From GCA-003244245 sp963822695 (lineage in GTDB: Bacteria > Actinomycetota > Actinomycetes > Mycobacteriales > Pseudonocardiaceae), in NCBI GenBank assembly GCA_963822695.1, contig CAWGJH010000022.1:87193-151192 (forward strand): a stretch of 64,000 bases of DNA, in the 5' to 3' direction. Both the position numbers and the translations under genes were made by a program. This document shows, in pieces, positions 47,139 through 58,394 of this stretch (position 1 is its first letter; each line of letters begins with the position of its first letter). Under the pieces are notes generated by a model. That model had not been told where the DNA came from, ran no database searches, and was given only the letters and a program-made list of their open reading frames with translations.

Positions 47139-48392
47139 TCAGGGTGCGAGGCGCCAGAGTGCGTCCATGGGTACCGCTCTGATCTTCTCGCCGAACGGTA
47201 GGGTCTGTTGACCGGTATAGAGCACGTAGCCGGCGACGAAACGGTCACCGAGGAGCCTTGTCAAGTTCCGCAACCCGGCGAGGTCTTCGGTGCGTACCGT
47301 CGCGCCGGATTTCACCTCGATTCCTATCACTCTGCCATCGGGTGTCTCGATCACCGCGTCGACCTCAAGTTTGTCCTTGGTGCGGTAGTGGTATAACCGG
47401 CCACGTTCTTCCGACCAGGTCAGCTGCCGGGCGAGCTCCATGACTACCAGGTTCTCCATCATTGGCCCGGCCGAGCCTCCTGGTTCGCCAAGCCGGGCGG
47501 CATCCTGGCCGATGAGATGGCACGCGACTCCCGTGTCCACGAAAGCCAGTTTGGGTGTGCCTACGGCTCGTTGGGTCTGTCCGGAGGACCATGCCGGGAT
47601 TGTCTTGATGAGGAAGACGGACGACAGCAGTTCCAGATAACGCACCAGGGTGGTCCTCGGGATGCCGGATTGACTAGCAAGGGCGGCCGGGACGAGCAAA
47701 CCACCAGCCCGTCCGGCAAGCAGTGCGAGCAGCCTGAGCAAGTCACCCCGGCGCTCGATACTCGCCAGCTCCAGGACGTCACGTTCGATCAGGGTAGACA
47801 GGTAGGAGTCGAAGAACGCTGTTCGGCGGCGGGAAGCACGGCGTATTGCTTCGGGAAAGCCGCCGACGACGAGGCGATCCAGGTAGTTCCGGCGGCGCAG
47901 CGGCGACGAGTGGTCGATACTGGGGCCGTGCCGGAAGGCGGCATCAACGAAGCGATCTGGTTCGCCGCTGCTCTCACCTTGCGAGAACGGCCACAACTCG
48001 ATCACTTCCATGCGGCCGGGTAACGCGTCGGGCAGGGTTCGCAGCGCAAGGACCCGGGATGAGCCGGTCAGCAGGAAGCGGCCGGGCGTTGGGTCCAGGT
48101 CGACCGCTACCTTGATCGGCCGGAGTAACTCCGGCACGAGTTGGATCTCGTCGATGACCATGAGCCCCTCGTGGTCCACGAAACCCGTCGGATCGTCCTT
48201 GGCCGCTTGGAGCGTCGCTGGGTCGTCCAGCAGGCGGATCACTGCGCCTGGTTGGCGGCCAGCAGCCAACCAGGTCAAGGTGCTTTTGCCGGCCTGTCGG
48301 GCCCCGTTGACGAGGACGACACGGGTGTCTGCCAGCGCCTCGGCCACGAGGGGCTCGGCATGCCGTGGCACCAGGCCCGGAAGTTCGATCAC
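47139..48392 (-). CDS. AAA+ ATPase with DUF4143 domain
   Basis: From GTG 48392 (VIELPGLVPRHAEPLV) about 417 aa; an in-frame GTG at 48422 would add ten residues. The AAA_14 domain carries Walker A NGARQAGKST and Walker B LMVIDEIQLVP, with the sensor FLLTGSSRVLAL. The DUF4143 part follows (YLDRLVVGGFPEAIRRAS, LARQLTWSEERGRLYHYRTKDKLEVDAVIE, VIGIEVKSGATV), where the D-x-V...E-V-K pattern is nuclease-like. Such proteins are common in accessory DNA and are of uncertain role. Present in the insert between the two hydrolase 3' copies. Confidence 0.85.
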   Translation of the reverse strand: MIELPGLVPRHAEPLVAEALADTRVVLVNGARQAGKSTLTWLAAGRQPGAVIRLLDDPATLQAAKDDPTGFVDHEGLMVIDEIQLVPELLRPIKVAVDLDPTPGRFLLTGSSRVLALRTLPDALPGRMEVIELWPFSQGESSGEPDRFVDAAFRHGPSIDHSSPLRRRNYLDRLVVGGFPEAIRRASRRRTAFFDSYLSTLIERDVLELASIERRGDLLRLLALLAGRAGGLLVPAALASQSGIPRTTLVRYLELLSSVFLIKTIPAWSSGQTQRAVGTPKLAFVDTGVACHLIGQDAARLGEPGGSAGPMMENLVVMELARQLTWSEERGRLYHYRTKDKLEVDAVIETPDGRVIGIEVKSGATVRTEDLAGLRNLTRLLGDRFVAGYVLYTGQQTLPFGEKIRAVPMDALWRLAP

Positions 48393-48508
48393 GGATAAAT
48401 TGTGCCGTACAGGAAAGATCACTGGTCAGATAGACGCACAGTGTATGGTCACCTAGACGCTCGGGTAGTGGTCACATGGCCGGTCGGCCGGTGGTCATCC
48501 GGCCGACG

Positions 48509-49186
48509 TCACCAGCCCCGGGCGCGCCACTCGGCGAGGTGGGGGCGCTCGGTGCCGAGAGTGGAGTCTTTGCCGTGGCCAGGATAGAACCACGTGGAGT
48601 CGGGGAGTTGGTCGAACACCCAGGAATCCAGGTCGTTCATGAGGCTCGTGAAGTCCTCTGGCGACGTTGTCCGTCCAGGACCGCCGGGGAACAGCGAATC
48701 ACCGGTGAACAGGTGTGGGATGCCCGCAGTGTCCCGGTGCAGCAGGGCGATCGAGCCGGGGGTGTGTCCGCGCAAGTGGATCACGTCCAGCACGACCTGG
48801 CCGACAGTCACGGTGTCGCCGTGGCTCACCAGGCGGTCTGGAGGTATCGGCAACTCGGGGGCGTCGATCGGATGCGCGACGGTCCGCGCTCCGGTGGCGC
48901 CAGCGACCGCACCGAGGGCCTGCCAGTGGTCCCCGTGCCGGTGCGTGGTGACGATCGTCCGCAGATCGGGCCGATCCGGGCCATGGCCCAGCAGGTCCAT
49001 CAGCCGCTCAGCGTCGTTGGCCGCGTCGATCAGTAACGCCTCTCCGGTGCTCCGGCAGACCAACAGGTAGGCGTTGTTGTCCATCGGCCCAACCGAGATC
49101 TTGGTGACGGTCAGGGCATTCAGCGTTCGCCGCTGCGCCGGTCCGCCTGGTTTGACCGCGCCATCGTAGTCATCGAGGATCCTCAC
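48509..49186 (-). CDS. Metallo-beta-lactamase-fold hydrolase (glyoxalase II-like)
   Basis: A 225-aa MBL-fold enzyme. The metal motif THRHGDHW lies near residue 81, with GHTPGSIALL, FTGDSLFPGG and the final YPGHG giving the remaining ligands. Hydrolysis of a thioester or similar small substrate is likely. It sits divergent from uvrA, the order found in mycobacteria and other actinobacteria. Its 3' end is duplicated at 45358-45525. Confidence 0.88.
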   Translation of the reverse strand: MRILDDYDGAVKPGGPAQRRTLNALTVTKISVGPMDNNAYLLVCRSTGEALLIDAANDAERLMDLLGHGPDRPDLRTIVTTHRHGDHWQALGAVAGATGARTVAHPIDAPELPIPPDRLVSHGDTVTVGQVVLDVIHLRGHTPGSIALLHRDTAGIPHLFTGDSLFPGGPGRTTSPEDFTSLMNDLDSWVFDQLPDSTWFYPGHGKDSTLGTERPHLAEWRARGW

Positions 49187-49283
49187 AGTCGCCGACCGTA
49201 ATGCGCCGCAGCCTCCACCGCGAGCCCGCTTCTGTCAGACCGGGCGCATAGCATGGGCGGGGCCGTCTGGTGAAGGGAGTCAC

Positions 49284-52193
<2,910 letters not shown>

Positions 52194-52479
52194 CCTGCTA
52201 CTCTCTTGGTGCGACCAGCTTCCGCTCCGGTGGAGGCGGCAAAGTGGAGCCCGCTCCCACCCGATCCGCCGCGAGGCGGCCGGGTCCGGTCCTGGAATCC
52301 TTAGGTGGATTCCGGCGTTGACGTGATGTGTTGACAAGACACACACGGCGTCGATCGGTCGGATCTGCGGGCCCCGCACGCCAGGAGGCGTCCGGGGCCG
52401 TGTGGCGTCCGGGGTGTGCTACTGGGCAGGGCGCCCGCACGCTCGGTCGCGCCGTGGGTATGACGACCGAGGAGGCCAC
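52194..52479. promoter_or_regulatory. infC leader region
   Basis: About 285 bases between uvrA and infC without a gene. Several short GC-rich inverted segments are present (for example around 52215-52290 and 52370-52445), as expected of a structured leader of the translation-factor operon. I cannot identify a specific attenuator or L20 leader from sequence alone. A GAGGAGG site ends it at 52475. Confidence 0.4.
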
Positions 52480-53052
52480 ATCACCGTCGAGACACGCATC
52501 AACGAACGCATCCGCGTTCCCGAGGTCAGGCTAGTTGGTCCGAATGGTGAGCAGGTCGGCATCGTCCGCATCGAGGACGCGCTGCGACTAGCTCAGGAAG
52601 CTGACCTTGACCTGGTCGAGGTTGCGGCGCAGGCCCGCCCACCGGTCTGCAAGCTCATGGACTTCGGCAAGTTCAAGTATGAGACCGCGCAGAAGGCTCG
52701 CGAGTCCCGCCGTAACCAGCAGATGACGGTTATCAAGGAGCAAAAGCTCCGCCCTAAAATTGACGCTCACGACTACGAGACGAAGAAGCGTCATGTGGTG
52801 CGGTTCCTCGACGCGGGGCACAAAGTGAAGGTCACCATCATGTTCCGGGGCCGCGAGCAGTCCCGGCCAGAGTTGGGCTTCCGGTTGCTACAGCGGCTGT
52901 CCAACGACGTCGCGGAGCTTGGCTTCGTGGAGACCTCCGCCAAGCAGGACGGTCGGAACATGACGATGGTGCTGGCCCCGCACCGCAATAAGCCACGGGG
53001 GGTCAAGGCCGATCGGAGTGCGAGCGAGCCGGCGGGACAACCAGCGGAGTAA
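52480..53052 (+). CDS. infC: Translation initiation factor IF-3, probable AUC start
   Basis: Promotes subunit dissociation and start-codon fidelity. About 190 aa; the IF3 N-domain opens TRINERIRVPEVRLVGPNGEQVGIV and the C-domain has the KVTIMFRGREQSRPELGFRLL segment. No ATG, GTG or TTG lies at the expected start. GAGGAGG at 52469-52475 is followed four bases later by ATC (52480), matching the rare AUU/AUC starts used for IF3 autoregulation. The nearest ordinary in-frame start upstream (52402) would add 26 residues of non-family sequence. Confidence 0.93.
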   Translation: MTVETRINERIRVPEVRLVGPNGEQVGIVRIEDALRLAQEADLDLVEVAAQARPPVCKLMDFGKFKYETAQKARESRRNQQMTVIKEQKLRPKIDAHDYETKKRHVVRFLDAGHKVKVTIMFRGREQSRPELGFRLLQRLSNDVAELGFVETSAKQDGRNMTMVLAPHRNKPRGVKADRSASEPAGQPAE

Positions 53053-53136
53053 CAGCCTGTGCAGTGACAGTGCGGTGGCCCGTCCGGGTCACCGCAATCA
53101 CCGCCGCCCCACCCAGGTGGCAGGACGAGGACGGAC

Positions 53137-53331
53137 ATGCCGAAGAACAAGACCCATCGGGGCACCGCGAAGCGCGTGAAACTCTCCGCTACCGGCAAGT
53201 TGCTGCGCCAGCGCGCCGGCAGGCGCCACCTGCTGGAGAAGAAATCCTCCAGGATCACCCGTCGACTGGACGGAGTGGTCGAGGTGGCTCCGCAGGACAA
53301 AAAACGGGTCCGCAAGTTGCTCGGGCGCTGA
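53137..53331 (+). CDS. rpmI: 50S ribosomal protein L35
   Basis: 64 aa, strongly basic, opening MPKNKTHRGTAKRVKLSATGKLLRQRAGRRHLLEKK, the standard L35 sequence. ATG 53137 follows AGGACGAGGACGG. Lies between infC and rplT as in most bacteria. Confidence 0.97.
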   Translation: MPKNKTHRGTAKRVKLSATGKLLRQRAGRRHLLEKKSSRITRRLDGVVEVAPQDKKRVRKLLGR

Positions 53332-53402
53332 CCGTCCGCGTATCCCGACCCTGTTTCTGACCCTGGGCGACTACCCGCCCCCGAGACCGACAGGACGAAC
53401 CA

Positions 53403-53807
53403 GTGGCACGCGTCAAGCGAGCGGTCAATGCCCACAAGAAGCGCCGCACGACCCTGGAGGCCGCCAGCGGCTACCGCGGCCAGCGCTCCCGGCTCTACCG
53501 CAAGGCCAAGGAACAGATCCTCCACTCGATGCAGTACGCCTACCGCGACCGGCGGGCGCGCAAGGGTGACTTCCGGCAGCTCTGGATCACTCGGATCAAC
53601 GCCGCCGCGCGGCAGAATGGGATGACTTATAACCGGCTCATTCAGGGGCTGCGCATTGCCGAGGTCGAGGTAGACCGCAAGAACCTCGCCGAGCTCGCCG
53701 TCTGTGACCCCACCGCGTTCACCGCGCTGGTCGAGATCGCCAGGGCCAACCTGCCACGTAGCCGGGGGGCGGACGCCCCGGTGTCCCAGGACGGCGACGC
53801 CGCCTGA
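53403..53807 (+). CDS. rplT: 50S ribosomal protein L20
   Basis: 134 aa from GTG 53403 (MARVKRAVNAHKKRRT). Conserved segments YRGQRSRLYRKAKEQ, YAYRDRRARKGDFRQLWITRINAAARQNG and YNRLIQGLRIAEVEVDRKNLAELA are present. C-terminal extension of about 15 residues is actinobacterial. Assembles the 50S subunit and in many bacteria controls its own operon. Confidence 0.97.
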   Translation: MARVKRAVNAHKKRRTTLEAASGYRGQRSRLYRKAKEQILHSMQYAYRDRRARKGDFRQLWITRINAAARQNGMTYNRLIQGLRIAEVEVDRKNLAELAVCDPTAFTALVEIARANLPRSRGADAPVSQDGDAA

Positions 53808-53852
53808 GTGCAGCGACCGGTCCCCTATCTCGAACCCCATACCTCGAACCCC

Positions 53853-54695
53853 ATGACTCACCCGGGCACTCCGTATACCGAACGGACCCCCCGGGTGGCG
53901 GTTGCTCGTGGGCTGCTCCGGCGGCGGGACCGGGAGCGCGCCGGGCGGTTTCTCGTCGAAGGCGTCCAAGCAGTGCGCGAGGCGCTCAGGTGCGGATCGG
54001 TGCGGGAGTTGTTCGTCACCGAGCGCGCGGTTGTCCGGCATCCTGAGCTGCTCAAGGCGCCCGGTGCTCGGGTATCTCTGATCACTGAGCGGGCTGCCGC
54101 AGGGTTGTCCGAGACGGCTACTCCGCAAGGCATCGTGGCGGTCTGCGCCGCGCTCGGGCGGCCGGCGGCGGACGCGCTGCGCGGTACCCGGCTGGTCGCG
54201 GTGCTGGCAGGCGTCGCCGATCCGGGCAATGCCGGCACGGTCATCCGGGTGGCCGACGCGGCTGGGGCAGGCGCGGTGCTCTTCGCCGGGGACACCGTTG
54301 ACCCGCACAACGGCAAATGCGTGCGGGCCTCCACCGGCAGCCTGTTCCACCTCGCGTTGGGGGTCGAGCCCGATCCGCAACTGGCCGTCGCGGCGTGCCG
54401 GCAGGCCGGTCTGCAGGTCCTGGCGGCCGATGCCGGCACCGGCCGGGACCTCGATGACGTGGTCAACGCCGGAACCCTGGCGGCGCCGACCGCGTGGCTG
54501 TTCGGCAACGAGGCGCACGGGCTGGACCGCGAGCTGCTCGCGGCCGCTGACCACGCCGTCGCTGTCCCGCTGCACGGCCACGCGGAAAGCCTCAACCTGG
54601 CCGCCGCGGTGGCGGTCTGCCTGTACGCCAGCGCGCGGGCGCACCGTCGGCCGCCTTCCCACCGGACCGATCACCTAAGATCTGGCCAGAACTGA
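53853..54695 (+). CDS. TrmH/SpoU family RNA methyltransferase
   Basis: SPOUT 2'-O-ribose methyltransferase, probably acting on 23S rRNA. From ATG 53853 280 aa; a GTG at 53808, directly after the rplT stop, would add 15 residues. The substrate-binding domain reads LLRRRDRERAGRFLVEGVQAVREAL. The trefoil-knot motifs are VLAGVADPGNAGTVIRVADAAGA (motif 1), WLFGNEAHGLDRELL (motif 2) and HAESLNLAAAVAVCLY (motif 3). Location between rplT and pheS is conserved in actinobacteria. Confidence 0.93.
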   Translation: MTHPGTPYTERTPRVAVARGLLRRRDRERAGRFLVEGVQAVREALRCGSVRELFVTERAVVRHPELLKAPGARVSLITERAAAGLSETATPQGIVAVCAALGRPAADALRGTRLVAVLAGVADPGNAGTVIRVADAAGAGAVLFAGDTVDPHNGKCVRASTGSLFHLALGVEPDPQLAVAACRQAGLQVLAADAGTGRDLDDVVNAGTLAAPTAWLFGNEAHGLDRELLAAADHAVAVPLHGHAESLNLAAAVAVCLYASARAHRRPPSHRTDHLRSGQN

Positions 54696-54761
54696 CCGCA
54701 CACCGGCACGGCGGGCGCCCCGACGTCGCGGCCCTTCGCCAAGCCCAGGAGTTCGCACCCT

Positions 54762-55829
54762 ATGTCTGGACCCAACGACCCCTACGACCCCAAGCAGGTC
54801 GCCGTGCTGGCGCCAGAAGGGTTGGCGCAGGCCGTCGCGGACGCCGAGAAGGCTTTCGCCGAGGCCGCTGACCTCGAGGAATTGGCTGCGGCCAAACCCG
54901 CCCACCTCGGCGACCGGTCGCCGCTGCTGAGCGCCCGACGCGAGATCGGTGCACTCCCGCCACAGGCCCGCGCCGAGGCCGGCAAGCGGCTCAACTCCAG
55001 CCGCACGGCCGTGCAGGCGGCCTTCGACCAGCGCCGCGCTGCGCTGCAGGTCGAGCGGGACTCCAGGACCCTGCGGGAGGAGGCCGTCGACGTCACACTG
55101 CCGTGGGATCGTGTCCCCGTTGGCGCCCGGCACCCGATCACCGCGCTCTGCGAGCGCATCGCGGACATGTTCGTCGCCATGGGGTACGAGGTCGCCGAGG
55201 GCCCGGAACTTGAGGCCGAGTGGTTCAACTTCGACGCGCTCAACTTCCCTAAGGACCACCCGGCGCGCACCATGCAGGACAGCTTCTACGCCGCTCCCGA
55301 GGGGTCTGGCATGGTCCTGCGCACGCACACCTCCCCGGTTCAGGTACGGGCCCTGCTGGAGCGGGAGCTGCCGGTGTACGTGGTGTGCCCGGGGCGCACG
55401 TTCCGTAGCGACGCGCTGGATGCCACCCACACCCCGGTCTTCCACCAAGTCGAAGGCCTCGCGGTGGACCGGGGCATCACCATGGCGCATCTCAAAGGCA
55501 CCCTGGACGCGTTCGCCCGGGCGATGTTCGGCGAGACCTCCCGGACCCGATTGCGGCCCGCGTTCTTCCCCTTCACCGAGCCGTCTGCCGAGGTCGATGT
55601 GTGGTTCCCGGAGCGCAAAGGGGGAGCAGGCTGGGTCGAGTGGGGCGGCTGTGGGATGGTCAATCCGAACGTCTTACGTGCTTGCGGGGTAGACACTGCG
55701 GTCTACTCCGGCTTCGCCTTCGGTATGGGCATCGAGCGCACCCTGCAGTTCCGCAATGGCATCGCCGACATGCGTGACATGGTCGAGGGCGATGTCCGGT
55801 TCACCTGCGCTTTCGGAATGGAGGCCTGA
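54762..55829 (+). CDS. pheS: Phenylalanyl-tRNA synthetase alpha subunit
   Basis: 355 aa class II synthetase subunit. An N-terminal coiled coil (about 20-100) contacts tRNA. Motif 2 region (PVYVVCPGRTFRSDALDATHTPVFHQVEG) and motif 3 (FGMGIERTLQFRNGI) are intact, as are RPAFFPFTEPSAEVDVWF and the THTSPVQVRAL phenylalanine-site segment. Followed 5 bp later by pheT. Confidence 0.97.
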   Translation: MSGPNDPYDPKQVAVLAPEGLAQAVADAEKAFAEAADLEELAAAKPAHLGDRSPLLSARREIGALPPQARAEAGKRLNSSRTAVQAAFDQRRAALQVERDSRTLREEAVDVTLPWDRVPVGARHPITALCERIADMFVAMGYEVAEGPELEAEWFNFDALNFPKDHPARTMQDSFYAAPEGSGMVLRTHTSPVQVRALLERELPVYVVCPGRTFRSDALDATHTPVFHQVEGLAVDRGITMAHLKGTLDAFARAMFGETSRTRLRPAFFPFTEPSAEVDVWFPERKGGAGWVEWGGCGMVNPNVLRACGVDTAVYSGFAFGMGIERTLQFRNGIADMRDMVEGDVRFTCAFGMEA

Positions 55830-55834
55830 GGGAC

Positions 55835-58357
55835 GTGCGCATTCCGGTGTCCTGGCTGCGCGATCATGTCGCGTTCCCCGAGGGTAGTGACGCCCCTACC
55901 GTGGCGCAGATCGCCGATGCCTTCGTGCGGGCCGGCCTGGAAGTCGAGGCGGTGCACGAGCTTGGCCCGGTCAGCGGGCCGCTTGTGGTGGGGCGGGTGC
56001 TGGAGATCGAGGAGCTGACCGGCTTCTCCAAGCCCATCCGGTACTGCCTGGTCAACGACGGCGAGTTGGCGCCGCGCGGGGTCGTCTGCGGCGCCACCAA
56101 CTTCATCGCGGGGGATCTGGTGGTGCTGGCGCGGCCCGGCACGGTGCTACCGGGTGACGTCGCGATCGCGGCGCGCACCGCCTACGGCCGGACCTCCGAT
56201 GGCATGATCTGTTCGGCCGCCGAGCTCAGGCTCGGCGACGACCACACCGGGATCATCGTGCTACCGGCCGACGCCGCGCTCCCCGGCGACTGCGCCGTCC
56301 ACCTGCTTGGCCTGGATGATGCGGTGATCGAGCTGGCGATCACCCCTGATCGAGGCTACTGCTTGTCGGTGCGCGGGCTGGCCCGCGAGCTGGCCATCGC
56401 GTTCGACGTCCCCTATGGCGATCCCGCCCTGCTAGAGGTTCCCCAGACTGAGGCGGCGCAGAGCGAGAGCGCTAGCTGGCCGGTACGCATCGAGGACGAG
56501 CAGGGCTGCCGCCGGTTCGTGGTCCGCCAGGTATCGGGTGTGGACCCGACCGCCGGGTCTCCCTGGTGGATGCGCCGGAGGTTGCAACTGGCCGGGATGC
56601 GGCCGATCTCGCTGGCCGTCAACGTCACCAACTACGTGATGCTTGAGCTCGGGCAGCCGATGCATGCCTTCGACGCCGCGAAGTTGGACGGCGACCTCGT
56701 CGTCCGCCGGGCTGCCGAGGGCGAGAAGCTCACCACTCTGGACAGAGTCTGCCGGGAGCTGGATCCGGACGACATGGTGATCTGCGACAGCAGCGGCCCG
56801 GTGTCGCTGGCGGCCGTGATGGGTGGGGAGAGCACCGAGATCGGCCCGCAGACGACCAGTCTGCTGCTGGAGGCGGCGACCTGGGACCCAGCCTCCGTAG
56901 CCCGCGCGGCCCGCCGGCACCGGCTGCCCAGCGAGGCGGCCCGTCGCTTCGAGCGCGAGGTGGACCCTGCCCTGCCACCGGTAGCCGCCGAGCTCGCCGC
57001 GACGCTGCTGACCCGCTACGGCGGCGGGGAGATCGTGCCGGGCCGTACCGACGTCGGCACGCCGCCAGGGCAGGTGCCGGTGGTGATGCCGATCGAGCTG
57101 CCGGACCGGGTGGCCGGGCGACGCTACGAGCGCGGCGCCACGGTCCGCCGACTCTCCCAGATCGGCTGCGCGGTGGAGGTTGGTGGTGCCAACGGCACCA
57201 CCATGGTGACCGTCACCCCGCCGTCCTGGCGTCCCGACCTGCTCCAGCCCGCCGATCTCGTCGAGGAGGTGCTGCGGCTGGAGGGTTACGACACCATCCC
57301 CTCCGAATTACCGCCGGCACCGCCCGGCCGCGGGCTCACCGCCCAGCAGCGCCGCCGGCGAGCGATCTCCCGGGCGCTGGCCGGGGCAGGGTACGTGGAG
57401 GTGCTGCCCAGCCCGTTCGTCTCAGCCGCCACGTGGGACGCATTCGGGCTCCCCGAGGACGACCCCCGGCGGCACACCACCACGTTGCTCAACCCGTTGG
57501 AGTCCGACCGCGACCAGTTGGCTACCACGCTGCTGCCCGGCCTGCTTGAGGTTCTCGTCCGCAACGTCGCTCGCGGGCAGCGCGACGTGGCGCTCTACGG
57601 GATGGCTCCGGTCGTGCAGCCGCACGCGGGCGCCACCGTGCTGCCGCACGCGGGCACTACCGTGTTGCCGGACGTGGGAGTACTCGGTCGCCCCAGTGAC
57701 GCCGAGGTCGCCGCACTGATCGGTGCGCTGCCCGCGCAGCCGCTGCATGCCGGGGCTGTACTCGCCGGGCAGTGGGAACGCCCCGGCTGGTGGGGCACCG
57801 GCCGGACGGTGACCTGGGCTGATGCGGTGCAGGCCGCGCGCCTGGTCGGGCACGCTGCTGGCGTTGAGCTTGACGTGTGCGCGGCGCAGACCCCGCCGTG
57901 GCATCCCGGCCGGTGCGCGCAGCTCCAGGTGGACGGCTGCCCGGTGGGGCAGGCTGGCGAGCTGCACCCTGCGGTGGTCGAAGCGCTGGGTCTACCGCCG
58001 CGGACCTGTGCGATGGAACTGGATCTCGACGCGCTGCCGCTGACCGACCGGCGGCCCGCACCCGTGATTTCGCCCTACCCGCCGGTGCTGCAGGACGTCG
58101 CGTTGGTGGTGGACGCGGCTGTGCCGGCCGCCGAGCTGACCGTCACGTTGCGCAGTGGCGCCGGGGAGCTGCTGGAGGATGTGCGCCTGTTCGACGTCTA
58201 CACCGGCGACCAGATCGGGGTGGGAAAGCGGTCACTGGCCTTCGCGCTGCGGTTCCGCGCCCCGGATCGCACCCTCACCGTCGCCGAGGCCAGTGCCGCC
58301 CGCGATGCGGCGGTCGCCGCCGCCATCGAGACTCACGGCGCTGCCCTCCGCGCATAG
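55835..58357 (+). CDS. pheT: Phenylalanyl-tRNA synthetase beta subunit
   Basis: 840 aa from GTG 55835 (MRIPVSWLRDHVAF). The tRNA-binding OB domain (about 40-150), B3/B4 editing domain, B5 domain, catalytic-like core and C-terminal anticodon-binding fold (ISPYPPVLQDVALVVD, ELLEDVRLFDVYTGDQIG) are in order. A short in-frame tandem repeat lies within the core (57623-57670; HAGATVLPHAGTTVLP), a feature I do not expect in the family. Its stop lies at the edge of the argC promoter. Confidence 0.96.
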   Translation: MRIPVSWLRDHVAFPEGSDAPTVAQIADAFVRAGLEVEAVHELGPVSGPLVVGRVLEIEELTGFSKPIRYCLVNDGELAPRGVVCGATNFIAGDLVVLARPGTVLPGDVAIAARTAYGRTSDGMICSAAELRLGDDHTGIIVLPADAALPGDCAVHLLGLDDAVIELAITPDRGYCLSVRGLARELAIAFDVPYGDPALLEVPQTEAAQSESASWPVRIEDEQGCRRFVVRQVSGVDPTAGSPWWMRRRLQLAGMRPISLAVNVTNYVMLELGQPMHAFDAAKLDGDLVVRRAAEGEKLTTLDRVCRELDPDDMVICDSSGPVSLAAVMGGESTEIGPQTTSLLLEAATWDPASVARAARRHRLPSEAARRFEREVDPALPPVAAELAATLLTRYGGGEIVPGRTDVGTPPGQVPVVMPIELPDRVAGRRYERGATVRRLSQIGCAVEVGGANGTTMVTVTPPSWRPDLLQPADLVEEVLRLEGYDTIPSELPPAPPGRGLTAQQRRRRAISRALAGAGYVEVLPSPFVSAATWDAFGLPEDDPRRHTTTLLNPLESDRDQLATTLLPGLLEVLVRNVARGQRDVALYGMAPVVQPHAGATVLPHAGTTVLPDVGVLGRPSDAEVAALIGALPAQPLHAGAVLAGQWERPGWWGTGRTVTWADAVQAARLVGHAAGVELDVCAAQTPPWHPGRCAQLQVDGCPVGQAGELHPAVVEALGLPPRTCAMELDLDALPLTDRRPAPVISPYPPVLQDVALVVDAAVPAAELTVTLRSGAGELLEDVRLFDVYTGDQIGVGKRSLAFALRFRAPDRTLTVAEASAARDAAVAAAIETHGAALRA
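57623..57670 (+). repeat. 24-bp imperfect tandem repeat inside pheT
   Basis: Two 24-bp units (57623-57646 and 57647-57670) differing at a few third positions encode HAGATVLP and HAGTTVLP. It preserves the frame and probably forms a surface loop. Confidence 0.85.
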
Positions 58358-58394
58358 TTGCATGACCTTGCACCAGTATGCATAATCATTCGGA
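58356..58394 (+). promoter_or_regulatory. argC promoter with ARG-box-like site
   Basis: TTGCAT (58359-58364) and CATAAT (58381-58386) are spaced by 16 bp as -35/-10 elements, putting the start of transcription at or next to the argC ATG (58394), so the transcript may be leaderless. TATGCATAATCATTCGG (58377-58393) resembles an ARG box (TGAAT-N4-ATTCA type), overlaps the -10 and is suited to ArgR repression. Another TTGCAT-like half lies at the -35. Confidence 0.6.

Noticed and set aside
52328..52534. Leader peptide frame before infC (MTTEEATSP...)
   Set aside because: It overlaps the IF3 start in another frame and has no feature of an attenuator peptide; the AUC start explains the ribosome-binding site.
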